NCBI GenBank assembly: GCA_028726605.1
Contig: JAQYPV010000011.1
Coordinates: 1-64,000 of the forward strand
Source of the DNA: Peptoniphilaceae bacterium
GTDB taxonomy: Bacteria > Bacillota > Clostridia > Tissierellales > Peptoniphilaceae
Direction: 5' to 3'
Length of the DNA stretch: 64,000 nucleotides
In this document: piece after piece, positions 15,029-23,929 of the stretch
Layout: the number at the start of each line of letters is the position of its first letter
Position numbering within the stretch: position 1 is the stretch's first letter
The notes under the pieces: model-generated
Database searches by the model: none
Told to the model about the DNA's origin: nothing
What the model saw: the letters and a program-made list of their open reading frames with translations, nothing else
Made by a program: the position numbers and the translations under genes

Positions 15029-15268
15029 TCAGTCGCTTTTACGGTTCACAATGTCTTTTGCCGCCTGTTTGGTGGCCCCGGCGTTTTCCGCCTGGAAGTT
15101 CTTCCCGGCAAAGGGGATCGGGGCGCACCGTTCCAGGATACAGACATAGATACAGGCATGGGCCTCCGGCTCCGGGCCGGTGGGCGCGTCTGCCGGTTCT
15201 GGATGCAAGAGGGCAAAGGGCAGGTCGATATTCAGGTGGACGGTCACAAGATAGTGAGCGGTAGTCAT
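15029..15268 (-). CDS. small hypothetical protein divergent from the toxin-antitoxin pair
   Basis: Seventy-nine residues with a strong ribosome site (AAGGAGG, complement of 15278-15284). The N-terminus TTAHYLVTVHLNIDLPFALL could form strands of a compact domain; the C-terminus is basic. I do not recognise the family. Its start and that of dinJ lie about 100 bases apart, so the two may share a control region. Its position beside TnpV/recombinase scars suggests island cargo. Confidence 0.55.
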   Translation of the reverse strand: MTTAHYLVTVHLNIDLPFALLHPEPADAPTGPEPEAHACIYVCILERCAPIPFAGKNFQAENAGATKQAAKDIVNRKSD

Positions 15269-15322
15269 AGGCGGTTCCTCCTTAATTTTTAGTGAATTTC
15301 AAGGCTATTGAGTTGATTTTGC

Positions 15323-15352
15323 GTTGCAAATGCCATACATTATAGGTGCAAC
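15323..15352. promoter_or_regulatory. inverted repeat in the dinJ promoter region
   Basis: GTTGCA (15323-15328) and TGCAAC (15347-15352) flank a CATTATAGG that could serve as the -10. Antitoxins of this family autorepress through palindromes in this position, so this is a candidate operator. Confidence 0.45.
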
Positions 15353-15374
15353 AAACTCGAAAGGGGCTGATACA

Positions 15375-15650
15375 ATGGCTAACACGACAAATTTCAGCGT
15401 CCGTATGGACAGCGACATCAAAAAGCAGTGTGAAACGCTTTACAACGAATTAGGCGTGAACCTTACCACAGCGATCAATGTCTTTCTGCGTCAGTCGCTC
15501 CGCGCCGGTGGCTTTCCCTTTGAAGTCAGGCTGGAACAGCCCAACAAGGAAACCATTGCCGCCATGTTGGAGGCGGAACGGATTGCGCGTGATCCCAGCG
15601 TGAAGCACTACTCCGATGTGGAAGAATCCCTCCGCGAGCTGAAAAAATGA
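15375..15650 (+). CDS. dinJ: RelB/DinJ-family antitoxin
   Basis: The ATG at 15375 gives 91 residues. The N-terminal ribbon-helix-helix (NFSVRMDSDIKKQCETLYNE, then GVNLTTAINVFL) is diagnostic of DinJ, and the acidic/basic C-terminal tail would wrap the toxin. The stop overlaps the toxin start by four bases (ATGA), the usual coupling. It neutralises the YafQ-like mRNA interferase and autoregulates the operon, probably through the palindrome at 15323-15352. Confidence 0.9.
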   Translation: MANTTNFSVRMDSDIKKQCETLYNELGVNLTTAINVFLRQSLRAGGFPFEVRLEQPNKETIAAMLEAERIARDPSVKHYSDVEESLRELKK

Positions 15651-15979
15651 AGCGCGACATTGTTTGGACAACAAAGTTCAAAAAGGACTACAAGCTGGCG
15701 ATGAAGCGCCACATGGATATCGGCCTGCTGGATGACATCATCCGGGCCTTGTCGCGGGGCGAAAAACTGCCAGAGCAGAACAAAGACCACGAGCTTACCG
15801 GCGACTGGGTGGGACATCGGGAATGTCACATCCTCCCGGACTGGCTGCTCATTTACCGCATAGAGGATGATGTGCTGGTGCTGACGCTGGTCCGCACCGG
15901 GTCGCACAGGTATGAAAAAGCGCCCGGACAGCAGAAAGCTATTCGAGCGCAAAAACTCCAATATTCACTTACAGAATGA
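15647..15979 (+). CDS. yafQ: YafQ-family mRNA interferase toxin
   Basis: The 110-residue protein follows YafQ closely: His48, His61, Asp65 and Trp66 (HELTGDW, ECHILPDW) and His87 in RTGSH match the catalytic residues of the ribosome-dependent endoribonuclease. The family normally ends SHSDLF, with the Phe contributing to catalysis; here the end is HRYEKAPG followed by some 20 extra residues. A frameshift or recombination has replaced the C-terminus, so activity may be reduced. It is paired with dinJ upstream. Confidence 0.85.
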   Translation: MKRDIVWTTKFKKDYKLAMKRHMDIGLLDDIIRALSRGEKLPEQNKDHELTGDWVGHRECHILPDWLLIYRIEDDVLVLTLVRTGSHRYEKAPGQQKAIRAQKLQYSLTE

Positions 15980-16314
15980 CAATTTTCGCACCGGCTGCCA
16001 GACGAGGCCTGTTCGGTGGCTGGGCTTTTTTTGACGGTAGTGCAAATATCGTCTGAATTTGTCGACGGTCAGTGTGTTTCATGGCGGCTCCCTCCTGACG
16101 CCGCCGTGTCAGCGTATAGGCGTCACTCCTTTGTTGAGGGCATAAGGAACGGCGGCCTTGATTTTGTCAAAGCCGCCGTGGGTTTGTTTATGGCATGATA
16201 ATTGCCTGCTGAACGACGGCCTTTTTCTTTGCCGTCGTCCGGAAGAATATTAGTTTTTTGAATTCCACCCTCCAGTTGTGAAAAGCCTTGTGGATTTTCA
16301 ATCTGAAGCACTTT
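15980..16314. other. gene-free stretch with two GC-rich hairpins
   Basis: ACGGCGGC (16149-16156) pairs with GCCGCCGT (16172-16179), and a second stem GACGGC/GCCGTC flanks a T-rich loop near 16215-16240. These look like terminators between the toxin gene and the converging ABC operon. No coding sequence is supported. Confidence 0.5.
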
Positions 16315-17100
16315 TTATTGCAGAAGTTTTTCATAGGTGAACCGTCCCATAGATTTTTGCAAAAGAAACCAAGCGAGTATTGCACAAACCCCACCGAGAC
16401 CGAGCAGAATCCAAACGCTCATTAAAAGGACTCCTGTAAACTGTCCTGCTATAAGCAAAATAAGTGGAATAATCAGGAAAACGGCAGCCTGCTGAGATTC
16501 CTCCACACTCTGCGCTTTGGCAGATCCCCGGACGATCAGTGTAACGGCAATGAGTGAGATTGCCGGTGAAAGTAGCAGCATAACAACCAGCCAGCTTACG
16601 CTCGGAACCATCAACCTGCCATCCAAGAAGAACAATTCTGCTTCGATAACCAGAAACATGGCCGTAAATGAGATCAACGAGACAAGCATACTTAAAAGGA
16701 AAGAGGCCCATACTTTTGCCTGAAAGATCTGTTTGAGAGTAAGCGGGCAATAGAGCAAGGTTTCAAGCGTATGGCGTTCCTTTTCTCCTACAAATGCGCT
16801 GGCTGCCATGATAGAAGCAGCCATGACGGGTATCATCAGGAAAGAGACCGGAAGGATATAATTTAAGATCATGCTGGAAAGCGTAAGCTCTATGCTTTCC
16901 ATCTGCGCGGCTTCAGGAAGCAGCGACAGCAGCTTCGCAACATCCGGATCATCTGGCACAAAATGAATGGTAATGACGAAAATAGACGGCAACACGATGG
17001 TCAGTACCAAAGGAACGACTAAAAGAGCAAAAAATAACCTTCGGTTACTTGCAACACCACGAAAATCCTTTTTGATGATCGCATACATAGCAGTCTTCAT
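16315..17100 (-). CDS. ABC-2 type transporter permease
   Basis: The 261-residue protein has six predicted membrane helices with the usual large extracytoplasmic loop after the first (about 45-80) and the conserved cytoplasmic segment FVGEKERHTLETLLYCPLT. It is the membrane half of an exporter whose ATPase start-stop overlaps it by four bases. Together with the upstream XRE/TPR regulator this resembles self-regulated bacteriocin, drug or lipid exporters. The substrate is unknown. The block is flanked by TnpV/TnpX remnants, so it is probably island cargo. Confidence 0.85.
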   Translation of the reverse strand: MKTAMYAIIKKDFRGVASNRRLFFALLVVPLVLTIVLPSIFVITIHFVPDDPDVAKLLSLLPEAAQMESIELTLSSMILNYILPVSFLMIPVMAASIMAASAFVGEKERHTLETLLYCPLTLKQIFQAKVWASFLLSMLVSLISFTAMFLVIEAELFFLDGRLMVPSVSWLVVMLLLSPAISLIAVTLIVRGSAKAQSVEESQQAAVFLIIPLILLIAGQFTGVLLMSVWILLGLGGVCAILAWFLLQKSMGRFTYEKLLQ

Positions 17101-18014
17101 ATCGCTCGATCCTCCTTTCTGCCTGCAGTCAGGGCAAAATAAATATCTTCCAGACTAGGCTCTATGAGATTTACAGAATAAATATCCTCGTTAGCTTCTA
17201 CAATCTTTCGTACCAAATCAGGAACTTCTGTTTTATCGCGTATTTTGGTTTCAAATTCATTGGCGCCACATTTGACAAAATTCAGCTTTTCAGGAACAGC
17301 TGACGCACAGATCCGAAGCGATTTTGAAGGAAATACCCGGGCGCGTAATTCATCGATTGTACCTGCGGCCAGCAGAGAGCCCTGTTCAATCAGTCCGTAA
17401 CGTGTGCAGATTTCCTGCGCATACCTGAGCTGATGGGTACAGAGAAAAACGGTAATGCCTTCTTTACGGGCCAGATTGTGGATCATTTGATTGACATTCT
17501 GGGCGCTTTCTGGATCTAAGCCAGAAGTCGGCTCGTCGAGAAACAGGACTTTCGGTCGGTGCAGCAGCGCCCGTGCAAGGGAAAGCCTCTGTCTCATACC
17601 GGTAGAATAAGTCGCCAGCTTTCGGTCTTTCGCTTCTGTCAGTTCTAATTCCTTGAGCAGCGACTCACCGCGTTGCTTCCCTTCTTTTTGCTCCAACCCA
17701 AAGGCAGCAGCATAGAAGAGCAGATTTTCCATGCCGGTCAGGTTATCATACATCTGTGCATGTTCAGTCACAATCCCGGAAAGAAGATGGGCCTTTTCCG
17801 GTTGAATATTGGGATCGACGCCCATAATATCACAGGAACCGCCGGATGGCGTAAGGACTCCTGTAAGAAGTTTTACAGTTGTCGTCTTTCCTGCGCCATT
17901 GGGACCAAGAAAACCGAACACCTCCCCTGTGTTTAGAGACAAAGAGAGTTGTTTTAATGCTTCTTTTCCACCAGGATAAGTTTTAGATAGCTTTTGTATG
18001 GTAACGGTCTCCAT
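17097..18014 (-). CDS. ABC transporter ATP-binding protein
   Basis: The 305-residue ATPase shows Walker A GPNGAGKT (37-44), a signature YSTGMRQRLSLAR (STGMR in place of LSGGQ, common in ABC-2 exporters), Walker B VLFLDEPTSGLDP and the switch histidine CTHQL. A C-terminal extension of about 80 residues is typical of Nat/Bcr-type exporters. It starts immediately after the regulator's stop (TAAATG) and overlaps the permease by four bases, so the three are translationally coupled. Confidence 0.93.
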   Translation of the reverse strand: METVTIQKLSKTYPGGKEALKQLSLSLNTGEVFGFLGPNGAGKTTTVKLLTGVLTPSGGSCDIMGVDPNIQPEKAHLLSGIVTEHAQMYDNLTGMENLLFYAAAFGLEQKEGKQRGESLLKELELTEAKDRKLATYSTGMRQRLSLARALLHRPKVLFLDEPTSGLDPESAQNVNQMIHNLARKEGITVFLCTHQLRYAQEICTRYGLIEQGSLLAAGTIDELRARVFPSKSLRICASAVPEKLNFVKCGANEFETKIRDKTEVPDLVRKIVEANEDIYSVNLIEPSLEDIYFALTAGRKEDRAI

Positions 18015-19133
18015 TTATTTCCCCTCCTCGTTTGCTCTCAGTCGATTAACCATGGCCTGAAATCGTGGGTTTCCTGCCAATGGAAGGAAGACGGGGTTTT
18101 CGCTGAGAGCTTGTGTCATACTGTGCCGGATCAGCGTTTCATCTCTTGGCGGAAAAGAACCTAACATGAGTTCGCTGTCAAACCATTCATCCAGAAGATT
18201 GAAAAAGTTGTCCCCATGCAGATGCAATGGATAAATATCACTGACGGCCAGATCCGTATACTGCGTGAGTATATCCAGCGCCCGCTCAGTATCACCAAGT
18301 GTCAGCCAGCCCTGAGCGATCGTAATATAGACGCCTAAAAGGATACTGGGATGCAGTGTTTTCACTTGAAATGTATCCGCAATCTGATAAAATCGCTGAC
18401 AGGCTTCCGCAAATTGCTCCGCGTCGTTCAGACACAAGTTCAGATAAGAAGGGAACAGTTCAAAGAGGGTCATCATCTCTTTGTAGATTCCGATCTGAAG
18501 GACTTTTTTGGCCTCCTTATCATTACCGGTCGCCTGATATGCAGAAGCCAGGAGCGGTTCAGGAGATCCAGCCTGCATCTCAACGGGCTCCAGAATATCT
18601 ATGACTTCCGATGGGCGCTGGAGCTGAAGCAAACAAAATGCTTCCATTAACAGTGCCTCATTTTGCAGATTTGGCTCATCCGCTTCGGATCTCACACGAT
18701 GAAAACATTCCAGAGCTTTTTCCATAATCTGTGTCATTTGCTCCGGAGTGGAAGCCTGCGCAATATGATTGATCAAAAGAGAGCCTAATTGAAACAAGAG
18801 CGGATAGCAGGAATAATATTTCTTTACAATTTCAAGGCACTCGGCCAAGACCTCATCAAAGGGTAATACAGAAAAGTCCTTTGAAAGCCGGATATACAAT
18901 TTCTGAATATCTTCTTTTTCCATCTGTGGCTGGTATCCGATCAACTCGTCAATGCTGATATCAAAATAAGACGCCAGTTGTGGCAACAGGGAAATATCTG
19001 GCAGAGACGATCCGGTTTCCCATTTGGAAACAGCTCCTTTTGAAACGCCAATATGGGCGGCCAGCTCATCCTGAGTGATTCCTCTTTTGTGGCGATTCTC
19101 GATCAGGATGCGGCCAAGATTCATTTCCTTCAT
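18015..19133 (-). CDS. XRE helix-turn-helix regulator with TPR-like domain
   Basis: I prefer the ATG at 19133, preceded by GAGGTG, over the in-frame GTG nine bases upstream that lies inside this ribosome site. The 372 residues have a Cro/XRE helix-turn-helix (TQDELAAHIGVSKGAVSKWE) at about 17-36 and then an all-helical region of about 290 residues with TPR-like spacing. Such regulators resemble quorum-peptide receptors (RRNPP style) or stress-responsive XRE-TPR proteins. As the first gene of the XRE-ATPase-permease operon it probably controls exporter expression. Confidence 0.82.
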   Translation of the reverse strand: MKEMNLGRILIENRHKRGITQDELAAHIGVSKGAVSKWETGSSLPDISLLPQLASYFDISIDELIGYQPQMEKEDIQKLYIRLSKDFSVLPFDEVLAECLEIVKKYYSCYPLLFQLGSLLINHIAQASTPEQMTQIMEKALECFHRVRSEADEPNLQNEALLMEAFCLLQLQRPSEVIDILEPVEMQAGSPEPLLASAYQATGNDKEAKKVLQIGIYKEMMTLFELFPSYLNLCLNDAEQFAEACQRFYQIADTFQVKTLHPSILLGVYITIAQGWLTLGDTERALDILTQYTDLAVSDIYPLHLHGDNFFNLLDEWFDSELMLGSFPPRDETLIRHSMTQALSENPVFLPLAGNPRFQAMVNRLRANEEGK

Positions 19134-19279
19134 AGTATTCACCTCATGGGGTAATCATAAGGGAAGAAGATAGCAGATTCAATGGAGGCGTGTTTCACTT
19201 TTTTCGAAAAAGTCAACTAACAGGAAACATCGCGCATATTTTATCATATAAAATTTTCAAAACAGAACTTATTCTCAAG

Positions 19280-19317
19280 GATTCAGGGAGCGGAGAATAT
19301 TCCCCGCTCCCTGAATC
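19280..19317 (-). terminator. terminator overlapping the end of the TnpV scar
   Basis: Fourteen-base perfect arms (19280-19293 and 19304-19317) around an AT-rich loop. It lies between the leftward TnpX/TnpV remnant and the XRE operon. Confidence 0.65.
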
Positions 19318-19714
19318 ACTCCATGATAATTTCTGTAATGACCGCTTCCTCCGCCTGCGCTTTCAGCGAGTTCATCAGCCCCACCCAGCGCATGGGGTCA
19401 CGGGCTTTCAGTTCCTCGGTGACGCCCGCCGCCTCCATTTTGGCTTTGCGCTTGGCGTTGTAGCGTTCTTCCCATTCCTTCTGCTTGCCGTTTGCCTTGC
19501 GGCGCAAGTAGATCTGGTGAAGCCTGTCCTTGCATTCCTCCTTCTTCCGCAGTTCTTCCTGTTCCTCCGGGGTCAGGAGAACCGGCTGCAAGGCGGGCGG
19601 GATATACCGGCCCACAAAGTTGAAGTAGATTTCAACCTTTGCCTCGGACAGTAGCTTGGAGATTTGATAGGGGCCATAGCCCTCCATCGCCCGGGAAAAG
19701 ATACGGCGTACCAC
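19316..19714 (-). pseudogene. scar joining a large serine recombinase piece to a TnpV-like C-terminus
   Basis: The first about 30 residues (VRRIFSRAMEGYGPYQISKL) are the recombinase domain of a TnpX-type resolvase. From about residue 31 the sequence changes to a Lys/Glu-rich region that ends VTEELKARDPMRWVGLMNSL, the C-terminus of TnpV-type transposon proteins. The join implies a deletion that fused two genes of a Tn4451-like element. Neither part can be functional. Confidence 0.6.
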
Positions 19715-19762
19715 TTCGGCGGCTTCTTATCGAAAAGTTCAACTGACCTATGAACTAAGCAA

Positions 19763-19800
19763 AAAAGGGCGGTTCACCATCAACTGTGAACCGCTCTTTT
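19763..19800. terminator. bidirectional terminator
   Basis: AAAAGGGCGGTTCAC (19763-19777) pairs with GTGAACCGCTCTTTT (19786-19800), one G-T pair, eight-base loop. It sits at the right edge of the TnpX/TnpV scar. Confidence 0.7.
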
Positions 19801-19908
19801 GCACCCCCCTCAAGATCCCCCCTCCCAAGATGCCACCCAAGACAGGGCAGTGGCCACTCACCAACCGCCCACTCAACCCGACTTGTGTGACCTTTCCTCC
19901 CTCTCAAC

Positions 19909-20376
19909 GAAAAGTGGAAGCAGGACTTTATTGATATAAAAACTGAGCTTAGTCAGGATCTCGGAGAGCTTGCTATTTCTATTGAGCATGTTGGCAGTAC
20001 CTCAGTTGAAGGATTGGCGGCTAAGCCAATTATAGACATTGATGTTATTGTAACAAAAGAAAGAATTAATGATGCGATTTTAGCTTTGAAAAGTATTGGC
20101 TACATTCATGAAGGTAATCTTGGAATACCTGGAAGAGAGGCATTTGCATATGATGGTAAAGAGCATTTACAGAAACATCATTTATATGTGTGCCCGGAGG
20201 ATTCGCTGGAATTAAAAAGACATCTTGCATTCCGTGATTATCTCAGAGGGCATCCAGAGGCTGTAGATGAATACAGTAACATTAAGATGGAGGCTGCTTC
20301 CTTGTATCCAGAGGATATTGATAAATACATTGAATATAAAGCTCCGGTTATTGAGAAAATTTATTCTGCCATGTGA
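19909..20376 (+). pseudogene. GrpB-family nucleotidyltransferase-like protein, 5'-truncated
   Basis: The frame is open from upstream of 19909 and reads EKWKQDFIDIKTELSQDLGE, then SIEHVGSTSVEGLAAKPIID, the GrpB/DUF4422-type minimal nucleotidyltransferase fold with its GSTSV...KPxID core. Normal members begin about ten residues earlier with an N-terminal strand; here that piece is replaced by sequence with no start codon or ribosome site, at the boundary with the TnpX/TnpV scar. The remaining 150 residues are intact to the stop. A TTG at 20014 would give a 120-residue product lacking the core, so I regard it as broken. Confidence 0.65.
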
Positions 20377-20403
20377 GGCTTTTTTGTTTATATTAAGAAA
20401 TAA

Positions 20404-20444
20404 TATGATATGAGCTGCAAAGTACTTTTGACGCTCATATCATA
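20404..20444. promoter_or_regulatory. 12-bp inverted repeat upstream of the methylase cassette
   Basis: TATGATATGAGC (20404-20415) pairs perfectly with GCTCATATCATA (20433-20444). No T-run follows. Lying 39 bases before the ribbon-helix-helix gene it could be that protein's operator, or else a terminator for the GrpB fragment. Confidence 0.4.
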
Positions 20445-20482
20445 ATATCTATCCTACCCGCTCGCTTCAGGAGGGTCACGTT

Positions 20483-20635
20483 GTGGAAGAACGCAATCTT
20501 GAAAATAACACCATCACGGTGTCTAAGGAAGAAAAGAAAGCCTTGAAGCAGGCAACGCTGGACAACGACTGCTCGGTGTCCGAGCTTATCCGCCGTTGGC
20601 TGGAAGAATACAGAGCGAAGGAGGCTGAGAAGTAA
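20483..20635 (+). CDS. small ribbon-helix-helix-like protein
   Basis: A GTG start with AGGAGGG (20469-20475) gives 50 residues. NNTITVSKEEKKALKQATLD and CSVSELIRRWLEEY fit a ribbon-helix-helix or CopG-like DNA-binding unit. Its stop shares one base with the methylase start (TAATG), so translation is coupled. It could be the controller of the cassette, analogous to C-proteins of restriction systems, though it is not a helix-turn-helix protein. Too short to be listed by length-filtered gene finders. Confidence 0.65.
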   Translation: MEERNLENNTITVSKEEKKALKQATLDNDCSVSELIRRWLEEYRAKEAEK

Positions 20636-21780
20636 TGGCTGACAATTCAAGTCTGAGTTCGGCAAAGAACGCGAAGAATGATGAATTTTATACGCAGTAC
20701 AGCGACATTGAGGCTGAGATGAACGCTTATGTGGAGTTCAATCCCGATGTGTTCCGTGGAAAGACTATTCTGCTTCCTTGTGACGATCCAGAGTGGTCAA
20801 ACTTTACGAAGTATTTCGCAGCTAACTTTGAGCGCTTTGGTTTGAAAAAACTGATTTCTACGTCCTACGCCAAAAGCGCTGGAAATAGGCAGTTGACGAT
20901 CTTTGAGATGATGTCGCCACTCTATGATGAGGCAAAGCATGAGACACGCGGCAAGCTGTTCACGCTAACTCATGATAAAGACGGCTCTGGTATGGTTGAC
21001 ACCGACGATATAGAGTTCTCTGGTTATCTGGAAGGTGATGGGGACTTCCGTTCTGCTGAGGTTTGCAAGCTTCGTGATGAGGCTGACATTATTATTACAA
21101 ATCCACCCTTTTCACTATTTAGGGAGTTCTTGGCATGGATAATCGAAGCAGATAAACAGTTTATAATTATCGGAAGCAAGAACGCAATCACGTATAAAGA
21201 AGTATTTCCATTGCTGAAAGATAATATTATTTGGTTAGGGCCTGGTTTCCCTGGTGGAAATGCTTATTTTCGGATTACTCCAGAGGATGCACGTCAATTT
21301 GCATCTGGTGTTTATGATGAAGCTGCGGGGCTTGTTAAATTTCGTAATGTAGGGTGGTTCACGAATGTTGACCATGGTGGACGTCATGCTCAGTTGATGC
21401 TTGATACCATGGCACACAATTTGAAGTATAACAAGAAACTCCGCAGGACTTTCGAGAAGGACTATGGGAAGATAGAATATCCGCGTTACGACAATTATAA
21501 CGCTATTGAGGTTCCATTTACGGAGTGTATTCCATCAGATTATGATGGGGTTATGGGTGTTCCGATTACGTTTATGGATAAGTATTGTCCAGACCAGTTT
21601 GAAATTGTGTGGCAGGCAAGCGGAAATGCATACGCAAATGCACCGCGCGAGATTATGGAAGAACTCGAATTTGACCCGACTGTGAAATATGGCGGTGGTC
21701 TTGGAACAGCGGTTGCAAATGGGCAAGCCAAGTATTCTCGTATTCTTATTCGTCCGAAGAAAGAAGGCAACGCCCGATGA
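20635..21780 (+). CDS. EcoRI-type adenine-specific DNA methyltransferase
   Basis: The 381-residue protein has the layout of the EcoRI methylase family: [19 protein letters not shown] at the N-terminus, [16 protein letters not shown] (47-62) in the AdoMet-binding region, and the catalytic motif NPPF at 156-159. Such enzymes methylate the N6 of adenine in a specific site. It lies between the ribbon-helix-helix gene (one-base overlap) and the DUF262-HNH gene (four-base overlap), forming a tight three-gene cassette. Base composition is lower in GC than the core genes. In a restriction system it would protect self DNA; the recognition site cannot be read. Confidence 0.88.
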   Translation: MADNSSLSSAKNAKNDEFYTQYSDIEAEMNAYVEFNPDVFRGKTILLPCDDPEWSNFTKYFAANFERFGLKKLISTSYAKSAGNRQLTIFEMMSPLYDEAKHETRGKLFTLTHDKDGSGMVDTDDIEFSGYLEGDGDFRSAEVCKLRDEADIIITNPPFSLFREFLAWIIEADKQFIIIGSKNAITYKEVFPLLKDNIIWLGPGFPGGNAYFRITPEDARQFASGVYDEAAGLVKFRNVGWFTNVDHGGRHAQLMLDTMAHNLKYNKKLRRTFEKDYGKIEYPRYDNYNAIEVPFTECIPSDYDGVMGVPITFMDKYCPDQFEIVWQASGNAYANAPREIMEELEFDPTVKYGGGLGTAVANGQAKYSRILIRPKKEGNAR

Positions 21781-22943
21781 AGACTACTCTTCATACTGAC
21801 TGGACTGTAGGCGATGTCTGCAAGGGCTTTATCTATGACAAGAACGAGGGCAAGGGTCTGTTCGGTCTTGGCGGGAAGCTTATCATTCAGCCAGAGTATC
21901 AGCGTAATTATATCTATGGTGACGGCAAGAAGGATGTTGCCGTTGTGGAATCTTTGTTGAAGGGCTATCCACTCAGTTTGATTTATTTCGTTCTGAATAA
22001 GGATGGGATGTATGAAGTCCTTGACGGACAGCAGCGCATTACATCCTTCGCCCGCTTTGTCAATCAGTCGTGGCCGTTCGCCGTTGAACGTAACGGAAAG
22101 CCTCGCTATTTTAATAGCCTGGACAAAGACGAGCAGGACAAGATTACGGAAGCCCCGCTGACAATCTATGTCTGTGAAGGCGAGCCGTCGGAGATACAGG
22201 AGTGGTTCGAGACAATCAATATTGCTGGTGTTCCGCTGATGAAGCAGGAGCTCCGTAATGCGTCGTATCATGGGCCGTTCGTAACGAAAGCGCGCACTGT
22301 ATTTTCAAACACGGGCAACGCTAACATGAATCGTTGGCAGACATACGTCAAGGGTGATCCTAAACGTCAGGCAATTCTTGAGACGGCGTTGGATTGGGTT
22401 AGTGACGGAGATATCGATGCGTACATGGCGTTACGCCGGTACGATACATCGATTGACGAGTTGAAGAACCATTTCGAGACGGTTATCGATTGGATTGATT
22501 CGGTTTTCGAGTACACGGGGAATTATGTATGCGGGCTCGATTGGGGACGCCTTTATCGCCAGTATCATACCAATGCCTACGCTAAGGATGAAGTAACTAA
22601 ACGTGTTGACGAGTTGCTTGCTGATACTCAGGTTAATGATAAGAAAGGCGTCGTTGAGTACATCCTTGGTGGTGAACAGGATACTACCCTGTTGAATGTT
22701 CGCGTATTTGACGAAAAGACAAAGAAAGCGGTCTACGACCAGCAGACTAAGGACGCGATTGCTAAAGGCGTATCTAACTGTCCGTTCTGTGCTATCGGTC
22801 ATAGCAACAACGCAAAACGTATATACAAACTTAATGAGATGGATGCCGACCATGTGACTGCATGGAGCAAGGGCGGTTCAACGGATATCTCCAACTGTCA
22901 GATGCTTTGCAAGACACATAATAAGGCGAAGGGAAATAGATAG
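21777..22943 (+). CDS. DUF262-HNH endonuclease
   Basis: The 388-residue protein begins with a DUF262 (ParB/Srx-like NTPase) domain: IQPEYQRNY at 37-45 and DGQQR at 83-87. The C-terminus (335-388) is a zinc-bound HNH nuclease: [18 protein letters not shown], then [14 protein letters not shown]262 proteins with HNH parts act in defence (GmrSD, BrxU, SspE) and use nucleotide hydrolysis to gate DNA cleavage. The start overlaps the methylase stop by four bases (ATGA). Pairing with an adenine methylase suggests restriction of unmodified DNA, or cleavage dependent on the modification; the sequence does not decide which. Confidence 0.88.
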   Translation: MKTTLHTDWTVGDVCKGFIYDKNEGKGLFGLGGKLIIQPEYQRNYIYGDGKKDVAVVESLLKGYPLSLIYFVLNKDGMYEVLDGQQRITSFARFVNQSWPFAVERNGKPRYFNSLDKDEQDKITEAPLTIYVCEGEPSEIQEWFETINIAGVPLMKQELRNASYHGPFVTKARTVFSNTGNANMNRWQTYVKGDPKRQAILETALDWVSDGDIDAYMALRRYDTSIDELKNHFETVIDWIDSVFEYTGNYVCGLDWGRLYRQYHTNAYAKDEVTKRVDELLADTQVNDKKGVVEYILGGEQDTTLLNVRVFDEKTKKAVYDQQTKDAIAKGVSNCPFCAIGHSNNAKRIYKLNEMDADHVTAWSKGGSTDISNCQMLCKTHNKAKGNR

Positions 22944-23929
22944 TGGTAAAGAAAACAGCGCAAAAAATGAAACGCTGTTACAGCTATACCCCTGTCAGTA
23001 CGAAAGAACAGACATTAGGCTATTCACTGGACGCACAGGAAGAATACCTCCGTAAAGAAGCCGAACACAAAGGCTATCAGGTTGCGGAGGTGTCTTCCGA
23101 TGAGGGTGCTTCGGGGAAAAATACGACTGGAAGAGAAGCCTTTCAAGAAATGATTCACTGAATAACTGACGGCAATAAAGGCGGTGTTGATTACGTTTAT
23201 GTCTATAAACTTTCCCGTTTTGGTCGTAATACTGCGGATGTCATGTACAACGTACAGCTCATGGAAGATTATGGGGTGAAGTTGTATGCTGTCGAAGAGA
23301 ACATTGACAGCGGAGGACCCGCGGGAAAAATATTGGTTCCCGTAACGTTTGCTGTCGCCGAGATTGAAAGAGAAAACATTCTCGCACAGACTATGGCTGG
23401 ACGCAGACAAAAAGCCCGCGAAGGAAAGTGGAACGGTGGACAGGCTCCTTTCGGATATAGACTCCAAGATGGCGTGCTTTATTTAGACGAAGAGGAAGCC
23501 CAGATTGTCAGGATAAACTATGATCGTTTTCTTAACTCTTCCATGGGTGAAAATGGCGTTGCTAAGTGGCTTAATAGTCACGGCTATAAGAAGAGACTAA
23601 GAGGAAACAGTAAGTACGAGACCTTCACCGCTCATTTCGTCAAAATCGTGCTGGATAATCCCGTATACAAGGGTATGATTGCTTACGGCAGACGTGCAAC
23701 GGAAAAGATAGACGGTACGCGTAATGAGTTCCACAAGGTGAAACAAGATGAGTTCGATCTTTGGAAGGGCAAACACGAGGCTATCATAGATGAAATAACA
23801 TGGGGCGCTGCACAACTCAAACGAAAAGCAACTGGCGTTCGTAATGAGCAGAAATTTGGTTATGGTCACGCGCATGTTCTCTCTGGCGTGCTGAAATGTC
23901 CGATTTGTGGCGCTGGAACGTTAATTTGA
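22943..23929 (+). pseudogene. inactivated large serine recombinase
   Basis: A GTG start overlaps the DUF262-HNH stop by one base. The frame encodes a resolvase domain (CYSYTPVSTKEQTLGYSLDA), has an in-frame TGA at 23159-23161, and continues without shift through VYVYKLSRFGRNTADV and a recombinase domain to CPICGAGTLI, where it stops early. The N-terminal motif is normally YxRVST; here Arg is Pro (CCT for CGT), which removes a catalytic arginine. The C-terminal zinc ribbon and coiled coil are missing. At least three independent lesions show long decay. It probably once mobilised the upstream cassette. Confidence 0.85.

Noticed and set aside
16016..16311. Short open frames between yafQ and the ABC operon
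   Set aside because: They run through two GC-rich terminator hairpins and have no ribosome site.
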